From assembly GCF_032854445.1 (NCBI RefSeq), contig NC_088295.1, positions 48,471,385 to 48,535,384 on the forward strand: DNA of 64,000 nt, in the 5' to 3' direction. Of this stretch, positions 56,001-64,000 are shown piece after piece (the stretch's first letter is position 1; every line of letters begins with the position of its first letter). Under the pieces are notes generated by a model that did no database searches, was not told the origin of the DNA, and saw nothing but the letters and a program-made list of their open reading frames with translations. Source of the DNA: Liolophura sinensis (taxonomy: Eukaryota; Mollusca; Polyplacophora; Chitonida; Chitonidae). Both the position numbers and the translations under genes were made by a program.

Positions 56001-58062
56001 AAATTAATCCAGACTAAAGTCCAAATGGTTTTGTATTAAAACAACACTGGTGTTAGGATTTAAGCCTGGCTTAACTTTTAATACGCTGTTGGCCCACTGG
56101 ACTTTAAGCAATGGATGGTTTCCTCTCACTCAACCATTGTAACAGTGTTACTTTTTTTATTGCATTCTCTGTTCAATAAAGAAATAGACCCTTCTCAACT
56201 GTCAGTCAAGAAAATGCACGTGACCAATCCTTAGCAATATTGTTGCATGTTGGTGAACCAGATGTCCCACACATTGGTTACAGACGTTCAAACTTTCTTT
56301 TACATTATTACATCACAGTGGGAAGCTCTTAAAATGCTACTTTAGTGTCATGAGATACCAGGCAGAAATGTTACACTGATGTGAAAGATACCCTGTGGAA
56401 CAGAACTAACAGCGCAGTTCACAAAGATTTACCATGGATAATACTTATGCCTATAAGTGAAGAGTAGTCAAATACAAAATCTTTGGCAGTTTCTGTAAAA
56501 TTTTTCTGATGTGATGTGATAATAGTCATGATGTGAGGATGACTCAGGCAGATGTGACGATGAATGAGGCAGATGTGACAATGAATCAGGCAGATGTGAC
56601 AATGAATCAGGCAGATGTGACATTAAGTAATTCATTTACGCTGGAGTGATGTCATGTGCATTTGAAAGTATGTCATTTGTAGCTGTACGTCAGCCAAGTG
56701 TTCTTGCCTGAGATCACAACAGGCAAAATTGGAACTGTCAGAAAACTTTTGTGTCTGTAATTCCTGTAATTCTTCAAAATTTTTGCTCGTTTGCAAGGTG
56801 TTTATTCAAGCATAATCTGAAGGCACTATTCTGTGTAGACTAATAAAATTATACTTTTTATGAAGCCCTGGAACTGACCAATCCAACCAGTGGAGTTTTG
56901 TCTCCAAAATCTTATTATAAATGTGCATCAATTGTACTGCAAGTTGCTCTTTCATGTATGAAGAGGTTGGGGAATTTGGTTTACTCTGAAACTAACAATA
57001 GCGATTCTAATACAATGCAAGTTTGTCACTATTTTGGAAAGCAATTTAGAAATCTCCATTCTTATCATTTAAACCTGCTTTTAAGACACAGTTCTTTACA
57101 CTGGAGTAGCTCTTTAAAACTCCTTGTCGCCTGTAACAAAACAAAGTTATGAACTCTTGTTCTGTCTTTTATTGTATCACAATTTTCAATGTATGTGTGC
57201 TCATAAAACACCTATGGCCTAAACAAGCACTGCAACATCACAGAAGAAAACAGTGTTTTTACACTGCGATTTGGACCCTTTTCTGTAACTCCTCCTCGGT
57301 CCCCCACTGCTTTCACTGGACTGGAATAACTAGTAATGTTGTCATGAGAAGGGGTGATGGTACATGGGATGTAGTGGATCTATCCTTGTGAGGCCTTGAC
57401 ATCATTGAAAGAATGAACATTTGTAACCAGTGTGCGGGACGTTTGGTGGACCTAATTGCAAGAGTACCAAGTAGGATTGGTTAAATGTATACTCAATGAA
57501 AATATAAACGCACATATCAATTTTATATTGTTTTCTCTCAGTACTAAATAATGTGTCAACTCAACATTTAGGGTGATTATTCATTAGCAGTTGTGGTTTC
57601 CACCAGATTCCAATAACTCAGGAGCTATGGCAGAGTGGTGGGTAATCACATTTCACGCTCCGTGTGATGCTAACGGTGGACAAACTCGTTACAGAGTATA
57701 TATTCTTGATTGACACTTGGGAATGGTTAATGGTGTCACATGTTGGAATTCTTGCTTATTGAACTGGGCCTTTAGGACCGGCTTCCTCTCCAGTGGTTTA
57801 TCAAGCATTTGGCATTGCATAGGATCTTTTATGGATCATAAAGTTAGTTTGATTGATATAATACGTATATGCATAATAGATATAAATATTGGTAGTACTT
57901 TTATTAACCAGAAATAAATGTGTTGGATATTTCCTTTTTCAGCTTAAACCACATCTGTTCACAGACCCGAATGAAATGGCAAAATGTTTGACAGTGAGGA
58001 AGGAAGTATTTGAAAAACTAGAATTTCCTTTGCCTGCGAAACAGAATACAGCCGTGTCATGA
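50057..58062 (+). CDS. TIPRL: TIP41-like protein (TIPRL), seven exons, apparent frameshift in exon 5
   Basis: Exons 50057-50172, 50988-51167, 52115-52217, 52937-53068, 54260-54356, 55304-55366 and 57943-58062, stop TGA at 58060. Without one surplus base in exon 5 the product is 269 residues (human TIPRL 272). TIP41 proteins bind and restrain PP2A-type phosphatase catalytic subunits and act in TOR and DNA-damage signalling. Family hallmarks: [88 protein letters not shown]. Exon 5 is 97 nt where 96 are needed between two phase-0 exons. After the T7 run at 54277-54283 the frame shifts by one and meets TAA. Every other exon is intact with good splice sites, so this is more likely a sequence error than a dead gene. 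Confidence 0.93.
52016..52080 (+). mobile_element. hybrid of two MITE-type ends in TIPRL intron 2
   Basis: ggggccagtttcatgaagca matches the end of the palindrome at 58300-58424. Immediately after it, gagccaattccacaaagcca matches the end of the element at 14371-14594. Confidence 0.5.
52490..52603 (+). mobile_element. 5'-truncated AAAT-tailed SINE
   Basis: gtcaacctgcggatggtcgt through attcttgagtacagcgtaaa to a short tail, in TIPRL intron 3. The stretch before it (about 52370-52470) looks like an older copy in the opposite orientation. Confidence 0.72.
54405..54778 (-). mobile_element. CACT-tailed SINE (copy 2) with 12-bp target-site duplication
   Basis: Complete ~374-bp copy, from gtgagtgagtgagtg (tail) to ccgggccggtc (tRNA-like head). 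agttcatacaga occurs at 54393-54404 and 54779-54790. Very similar to the copy at 2259-2622. It lies 48 bases after TIPRL exon 5. Confidence 0.88.
54944..55186 (-). mobile_element. AAAT-tailed SINE, diverged
   Basis: attttatttatttcctttat, then gttttacgctgtactcagga, ggaagccagcatgagctgga and a tRNA-like head that decays at the right end. In TIPRL intron 5. Confidence 0.8.
55738..56003 (+). mobile_element. reference-quality AAAT-tailed SINE with 13-bp target-site duplication
   Basis: The most intact copy (266 bp): ggggcctccgtggctcagtc then ggttagcacgctagcgcagc (tRNA-like, A box), gagttcaagtccagc (B box), body, attcttgagtacggcgtaaa, tail. ttaatccagacta is repeated at 55725-55737 and 56004-56016. 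Sense orientation in TIPRL intron 6. Confidence 0.95.
56530..56626. repeat. 21-bp tandem repeat
   Basis: Four to five units of aggcagatgtgacaatgaat-c in TIPRL intron 6; the central two are identical. Confidence 0.85.
56767..56977 (+). mobile_element. dispersed ~200-bp inverted-repeat family, copy E
   Basis: From taattcttcaaaatttttgc to gaagaggttggggaattt, with gcaaggtgtttattcaagca and tatgaagccctggaactgac. In TIPRL intron 6. Confidence 0.7.
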
Positions 58063-58299
58063 CGTTCAGCTGCATGTTATAGTTGTAATTATCGCATCGT
58101 CTCATTTTAGTGTACATGTAGCTTTAGTTGAGGCGGTTGTGTCTCAGTGCAGCCTGGTATGATCCGTGCATGAGCCTAGTTTCTCCGAGCTGTCTTAATT
58201 TTTGAACGGTTTTGAGATAACAAAGTGTCATTGATATTTACGATTCTATTCCTGACCAAATATTGAAGTAGAGGAAAAGACTTTTTAAGGACCTTGGGG

Positions 58300-58424
58300 C
58301 TGGTTTCATGAAGCTCACTGGATAGTTACGTAAGCTCTTAACTACCATGGCAACGTATGTTGTAGAGATATAGTCCACTTAGCAACGGGCAATTTAACAC
58401 TAAGTAAGCTTCATGAAACTGACC
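58300..58424. mobile_element. short palindromic MITE-like element after TIPRL
   Basis: The ends ggggctggtttcatgaagct and agcttcatgaaactgacc are inverted repeats; 125 bp long. It is in or near the TIPRL 3'UTR. Confidence 0.6.
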
Positions 58425-58904
58425 TTTGGTCTTGTCTCCCTGCAGCAAATCGTCCTTCGACCAATGAGATCGCAGACCTGCTGGTTTGAATCCAGATATT
58501 TTTTGTTTGGCTGCAGCTTTAAGGCAGGGTTTATGCTGGTGCTGGGCAAAGAGCTGTGGTTACTCTACATACAAACTTTCTGCTGTTATAAAATTGGGCA
58601 ATTCTTACCAGTAAGCACCGATGAAGTACATCACTAATGATCTGTACTATGAACTTTTCCTGAATAGCAATTGTCCTCCCAAGCCAGGAACAATAGCAGT
58701 TTTCCGCACATTTTCACAAGCTCTTCAGCTTGAATATCGCATGCTAGTTTAGGTGTGAAAAGTGTGTCTTTTTTTTTTTTTGTGACATTCTATGTAGAGC
58801 TGTCTCAACATTTTTGCTGTTACCCCTTTCACTTTCTTATAATTTGATTAGAGCTCTTCGGTGCTCATATATGTGTCTTAAAATGTCTTGAAATCATTTG
58901 GCAG

Positions 58905-59147
58905 CTTCTGTGGGAGAGTGTTGTGCGTGCTAGCGCAACACGTTGACTCTGGAACCTCTCACCATTGTGGTCAATATGAGTTCAAATCCAGGTCTCGCTG
59001 GCTTTCTCTCCCGTCATGTGTGGGAAGGTCTGCCAGCAACATGCAGATGGTCATGGGTTTCGTCCCACAGAGAAGCTGCTTGCTGTAGTTTTAAGTGAAA
59101 TGTTCTTGATTGCAGTGTAAAACTCGAATCAATTAAGTAAATAAAAT
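58905..59147 (+). mobile_element. AAAT-tailed SINE, diverged
   Basis: cgtgctagcgcaacacgttg, gagttcaaatccaggtctcg, tctgccagcaacatgcagat, attgcagtgtaaaactcgaa and an aagtaaataaa tail. Confidence 0.75.
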
Positions 59148-59477
59148 AATCATATTATGTAGATCTGGAAAAAATGAATCATTGAAGACACATTTATGTA
59201 CAATAGATTATTTGGCATACATTGGTTACAATAATTGTCATCTATTATTATTTTCATGTAGTGAATGAATTTTCATGTAATTGTACATTATAATATGGGA
59301 ACATTTATATGCTTTACACAATGTTTCATTTTTTACACCCCAGTGCTGTCTCATTCTTTGTACATTATTTTTCATTAAATGGGGGACAGTCTTTGTGTTT
59401 GTGCCATGTGAACACATTCAGTCTAAGTTTGCAGTCTCTGGATATTAGGCATGTGTTTAAGCGGGACTTGATATAAC

Positions 59478-59710
59478 AGCTTGCTAATGGGTGTGCTTTG
59501 AGTTCAAGTCAAGCTCGTGCTGGCTTCCTCTCCGGCCATACGTGAGAAGGTCTGTCAGCAACCTCATTGGTTTCTGTCAGCAACCTGCGTATGGTCGTGG
59601 GTTTTTGCTGGGCCCCGTTTCCTCCCACCATAATGCTGGCCGCCGTCGTAAAGGTGAAATATTCTTGAGTACGGCATAAAACACCAATCAAATAAATAAA
59701 TAAATAAATT
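59478..59710 (+). mobile_element. AAAT-tailed SINE with internal duplication
   Basis: Lacks the first tRNA-like part. The module tctgtcagcaacct occurs twice in a row (59551 and 59573). 3' module and five AAAT units intact. Confidence 0.85.
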
Positions 59711-60934
59711 AATAAACGCTAATGGGTGAAAAGCAGGCCAAAATTTTAGCAGTAGCAGGCCTGTCAAAAATGACCTGCTTAGGCGACACCAATTTTACTT
59801 TGTGTTTTATGGGTAAACCACCACTAAAAAATCGAAAAATTGAATAAAAAAAAATAAAACAGCAAATCCCCCTTTTTATTTTGTCCAGTCTTTGTCTGTT
59901 TATTTATTATGATTTTGCTGTTTTGACTTTCCAATCCAGTAATTTTCAAGTTCCATTTTTATACCCTCCTCTGGCATAGGTTTATCCCACCAGTAAAGCT
60001 GCAATTTAAGTTGGTGTATCCTAATTATAAAATGGAACATAGAAAATTGCAAGCGATTTTGTGATTAAAATCGTCTCACTGGCAGATGTATTAACAAAGT
60101 GTGTTCGGACTTCAATTTGCAAACCGAAGAAGGTACTACGTGTTGCGCCGTGAATTTTAGCAAGTCCTTCATTTGGACTGCAGAATATCAGCAACTAAAT
60201 AAAAATGGCAGGCTGTCAATGATTTTCTAATTGGAATGCAGACTGAGGTATCCCTGCTTTTATGGATACTTTGTCAGGTTGTCAATAGTTTGTGATTTCT
60301 TAAGGTTCAAGATAGCGTCGTTCACTGATAAACCTCTTGACTGGGTAAATGCAAAATACAGTTGAGCATTGCGTGAAACCCCAATCAAATAAATGAGTTA
60401 AATTCCATGCCCCAAATCAACCTGAAGATTCACACCAACAGAACCATATCATGTGAACAAGCTAAACTGGGAATTTCATTTTGTTTTCAGAGCATTATTG
60501 TCTTCATATGTTCTTCACTGGCCTGGCACTAGATGTCTATAGCATGAATGGTAACAAAGTTTGGTTGGGTTATCATATTTGGTATGTTTAGCTCATACGC
60601 CTTATGTTTTAAAGAGCTGCAAGAGTTGCTGATGGATCTGGTACCTTGGTGGGTCCATATCTCTCCACTCTCTGTGGCTTGACTGAGCCTCTAGTCCACT
60701 AAAATCAAAATTTCCGAGCTTTCTGAGATTGCCTTGCATGAAGTTCTTAACACCCTTAGAAAATAGAATGTTAAAGGTTGATCAGCTGACTAACCGATGG
60801 ACAAACAGACAGCTATAAAACTCCCAGGCTAAATAAAAAGGGTGGTGTCAAAGACGTATTACAAGGATGAAACATGATCTGGCTTGAATTGTCTAGTTTT
60901 ATTGTTGAAAATGACAAACATTTTTTTGGGATCG

Positions 60935-61110
60935 CATTTAGTATGCTTTGCTAAAGACTATTTCACTTAGGCCATTTAGGACGTCATTCAGGTTTATGGA
61001 TGAAGAAATCAAGCAGAACTCGGAGAAAACCATTGGCCCTCACTATGAACCTGACAAACCAAGCTCCCCACGAAGCTTGGCGCTGTTAAAATTAAATATT
61101 CGTTCGAAAA
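60935..61110 (-). mobile_element. old, degenerate SINE-like copy
   Basis: ggtttatggatgaagaaatc, agcagaactcggagaaaacc resemble the copy at 44338-44455; order as in the AAAT SINE, strongly diverged. Confidence 0.4.
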
Positions 61111-61254
61111 TATGACACGCCAATCAAAGGTGTTTACAGTCAATGAACATAATAAGTATTCATCACTTTGAACATGGCCTTCACGCTGCTTGACATTTTT
61201 ATCAGCATCGGTGACTTCAGTTGTAGTTTCAGTGTAAAAGAAGATGTGTCTTAC

Positions 61255-62340
61255 CTCAGTATTTAGTGAGATTGCCTTTCGTGCGTATCACTTCCTGAAT
61301 TCGACCTGTGAAACTTGAAAATAAATCTCGAGGTATTTTTTGCCACAGCTGGTATCCATTGACGATGTCTGTAGCCACAGCTTGAAGGTCTCGTGTCAGT
61401 CTAAGCTAAATATTTTTGATGATAGTTAGATCGGGGGGTTGTGCTGGCCATTTAGTAATTTTTATTTCATTTTCTTCCATAAATTCACGGACTACACGGG
61501 CTCTGTGTGCAAGTGCGTTCATCCATGAAAACGTAATCATTATTTGGAAAAAGGCAGGCTATAACAGGCCATAATTATTATCAATTATATCAGTATATTT
61601 CTAACCATATATATTACCATCTACCGCCAGTAATGTTCCAACACCATTATGATAGACACAGCCCCAGACAATTAACGTTATCTTCCTCCGAGATGGCGGG
61701 CAGACTAAGACGGGGACTTTTAACTTCATCATGTTTTCTCCATAAATAAACGCGATTGTCCACCCCTATCACAGCTTGACTTTCGTCAGAAAATACCACA
61801 TTTTCCCTCTCTCGATCATTCGTCCAGTTCCTCCTTTCCTTACACCATTTTACACGCTTTTTTTTGTTCACCTCCATTTTCTTCTTTGCAAACCGTCTTT
61901 TGTACCCCGCTTGCTGTAATTTTCTTAACAGTTTTCTTACAAAATTGATGCTCCTTCCCCTCATTTAGCGTGTTAATGACAAAAACGTAATCGTCTGTTA
62001 CATTTCACAAGCCCAATAAGAAATGTGTGATCTCTTACTGTGACGGGCTGTGCCCGGTTTCCACCCACCATAATGATGACCGCCGTCGTATAAGTGAAAT
62101 ATTCCTGAGTACGGCGTAAAACACCAATCAAATAAATAAATAAATCTTACTGTAAACATTTTTTTCTCCCGCTTCGGGGCTTGTTTTCGTCGTTATCGTC
62201 TGCTGGAAAATTACTTAAAATGCTGGTAAGTGTTGCCCTTGGAATCCTAAACGTACGTGCTAACTCTGATTTACATGGAGTATTAAATGATGCGTTTAAA
62301 ATTATTATTTTATCGACTACATCCACACTGGTACTTGTAT
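61255..62340 (-). pseudogene. Tc1/mariner transposase remnant, interrupted by a SINE
   Basis: Minus-strand fragments in order: a helix-turn-helix piece ELARTFRIPRATLTSILSNF (62250-62190), then KRVKWCKERRNWTN and ENVVFSDESQAVIG (61880-61770), WGCVYHNGVGTLLAVDG (about 61660-61610), and WMNALAHRARVVREFMEENE with WPAQPPDLTIIKN (61540-61430). This is the Tc1 layout. The first catalytic Asp (FSDES) remains. The second Asp is Met (MNALAH where DNAPxH is usual) and the last Glu is Lys (IIKN for PIEN). Stops and frameshifts confirm it is dead. A SINE sits at 62042-62144. Terminal inverted repeats were not identified. Confidence 0.88.
62042..62144 (+). mobile_element. 5'-truncated SINE inserted in the Tc1 remnant
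   Basis: gggctgtgcccggtttccac to the AAAT tail, flanked by tcttactgt at 62033-62041 and 62145-62153. It splits the transposase reading frame, so it is younger than the transposon. Confidence 0.9.
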
Positions 62341-62371
62341 TACTTAATTACTTAGTATGTGTATACATACA

Positions 62372-62379
<8 letters not shown>

Positions 62380-62414
<35 letters not shown>
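62380..62414. repeat. (AT)n microsatellite
   Basis: About 17 AT units following a short GT run. Confidence 0.9.
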
Positions 62415-62421
<7 letters not shown>

Positions 62422-62462
62422 TAAAGCATTCAAATATATAACAAATTCAGGAGCAATATCAT

Positions 62463-63798
62463 TTTATTGCAAACAAAACAAAACTGGGAGATAAAAAATA
62501 CAAATGCCTGCCAGAGGGCTTTAGAGCTATGAGAAGAATCGGCTGGGAAGTTTCCTTATGTTGGGTTAAGAAAAATACAATCGAAAATGTTTGTATAAAG
62601 CACAAGGAAACTACAACACCATGTTTCAAATCACAGAAATAATGTTGATACCTGAGATATTTTCAATTATCTGTATAAATATATCTAGTTCAATCCCTTC
62701 AAGAATCTAGGAATTACAATCACAAGAGTATTGGCCCTTGACCACCAGAAGGCAGAACAGTTCGTGGGTGGACTAATAATGCTGATTATGATCCGTTATT
62801 TCCTGGTTGAGATTAAATGATAGCATCCAGAAGAAAAATTTCCTCACATGAAATTTTCCTGCTTGCTAACCATGACATGATCGCATGACATAATTTCTGT
62901 TCGGTGTGATAGAGACACACATTTCCATTATCCAAATAAACATACCTTGTGTGTGCCTTAAACAAGTCTCATCTATACATCTAGCCATCTGATTAGATGA
63001 GAAAAAAACATTAATTTACACAGAACTAAAACCTCCTCCAAATGCATAATACTGTCTGTATGCACTATATACATGACGATCTAAAAAAGTTCTAAACAAA
63101 ATATTTTATAAGTAGGATTGATACATGGATACCAGAGTTATACATGCGCATGTGTATATAGTTCTACATAATAAAATAACATATATATATATGTAGAATT
63201 GTAAAAGATTTAGAAAAAGCACAAAGGCAATAGGTCTACCAGTAGACCATACTTTGCTGAGACATACAAACTTTTCACATTATCCTAAAATCATTCAGAG
63301 GGCTTTTCAAAACAAAAATCAAGGCAAGACATCAATTATTCCATAAAAACCAGCATTTTGCCAAACTATAAACTATAAAAACTCCAAAAATGTATCAACT
63401 TATGCTATACCTAAATTCTACGCTGGTATCCAGGTACTCGTCCTCATCAAAAAGCACTGAAATCTATTTTTCCTGGGGAAAACTTTCTAACGTGTACATT
63501 ATAAAACCTGGTTTTTCTGATGCAAAATGTATTAAATCAAAACAATTAAAACAAATTCACATAGCACTTGACCAGTTTTGTGTAAGGTGTTAACAACTAT
63601 TTTTGTGCAACATGTGCAAATTTCCCTAATTTCACAATACAACTACATACACTTCTAACTGTACAAATACACATAGGCTTTTATATACCGGTGTCTATTT
63701 AAACCTCAACATGCTGTATTTTCCTGGGATTTTTTAATAAAAATTAGCAGAGTGCATTTGTGTGGCATAACTTTTGATAAATTCATTATCAAAGAACT
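62463..63798 (-). other. probable 3'UTR of the right-edge gene, with poly(A) signal
   Basis: Minus-strand AATAAA at 62468-62463 is a strong candidate end. Between it and the stop at 63801-63799 no other coding sequence is recognised. The 1.3-kb length is inferred. Confidence 0.4.
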
Positions 63799-64000
63799 CT
63801 AACTGCGCCTCCACGGCAGCTTGATTAGTTTCCTTCCATCGGGCCACTCAAAGCGTGTCTGGTACTCCGTGAATCCTACCTCATAGACAGACCGTCCCAG
63901 CGGCCGCCCGTGGATGGCGAAGTTCGGTGCAGGGTTTATGGTGAAGTCGCTGGTGGGTAAGTCCATCGGCGGGCGAGTGTAGCGCTTCGTGTACTCGGTC
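63799..64000 (-). CDS. C-terminal exon of an unrecognised protein (partial)
   Basis: An open minus-strand frame enters from the window edge and ends at TAG 63801-63799, with 66 residues visible: TEYTKRYTRPPMDLPTSDFT, later NFAIHGRPLGRSVYEVGFTE and FEWPDGRKLIKLPWRRS at the end. GC content and third positions differ sharply from the AT-rich flank, as expected for coding sequence. The short, aromatic and basic repeats with TEY and W-P-D motifs recall small axonemal or microtubule inner proteins, but I do not recognise the family. The 5' part is outside the window. Confidence 0.6.
   Translation of the reverse strand, partial: TEYTKRYTRPPMDLPTSDFTINPAPNFAIHGRPLGRSVYEVGFTEYQTRFEWPDGRKLIKLPWRRS

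Larger units (their letters stand above)
58063..61254. other. TIPRL 3' flank and intergenic region
   Basis: No exon recognised. Holds the palindromic element, two near-complete SINEs (58905-59147, 59478-59710), a small SINE fragment at 60355-60398 and an old SINE-like copy at 60935-61110. No confident poly(A) site for TIPRL: AATAAA at 59140-59146 is in a SINE tail. Confidence 0.5.

Overview
This is eukaryotic nuclear DNA with spliced genes, long AT-rich introns, tRNA-derived SINEs, MITE-like elements and minisatellites. The proteins are animal-type. The repeat landscape (many SINEs ending in an AAATAAAT tail, a second SINE family with a CACT tail, frequent TACATGTA words) suggests a marine lophotrochozoan, most probably a mollusc such as a bivalve. 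The species cannot be fixed from the sequence alone.

Layout, left to right. (1) 1-1.7 kb: a 573-bp inverted-repeat element flanked by TTAA, then the last two exons of a + strand Gfo/Idh/MocA-type oxidoreductase. (2) 4.0-39.4 kb, - strand: a complete adenylate kinase 9 (AK9) gene. I could join 39 coding exons in one continuous reading phase (5793 nt, 1930 aa; human AK9 is about 1911 aa). It has four P-loops, acidic linkers and five repeated CPV modules that resemble YHS domains. One intron is GC-AG. (3) 43.6-48.8 kb, - strand: a complete four-exon ENPP4/5-like ectonucleotide phosphodiesterase with all seven metal-site residues and a C-terminal membrane anchor. (4) 50.06-58.06 kb, + strand: a seven-exon TIPRL (TIP41-like) gene, divergent from ENPP, with an apparent 1-nt frameshift in exon 5. 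(5) 61.2-62.3 kb: a decayed Tc1/mariner transposon split by a SINE. (6) 62.4-64.0 kb, - strand: 3'UTR and last coding part of an unrecognised gene that runs off the window.

The most unusual material lies inside AK9. A 15-copy, 48-bp minisatellite is built from the intron-exon junction of exon 36 and keeps an open frame on both strands. A second array is built from the exon 16 donor junction. A third, single duplication copies the exon 32 donor junction. Several other arrays end within a few tens of bases of a 3' splice site. The window also holds a dispersed ~200-bp family with terminal inverted repeats, palindromic MITE-like elements and SINEs with perfect target-site duplications.

Functionally, AK9 (nucleoside mono/diphosphate phosphotransfer, linked in animals to cilia and sperm flagella) and the ENPP (extracellular nucleotide hydrolysis) both act on adenine nucleotides. 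TIPRL is a PP2A-family phosphatase regulator. I see no evidence that the neighbours form a functional unit. All exon borders were read by eye from splice signals, phase and protein similarity recalled for the families.
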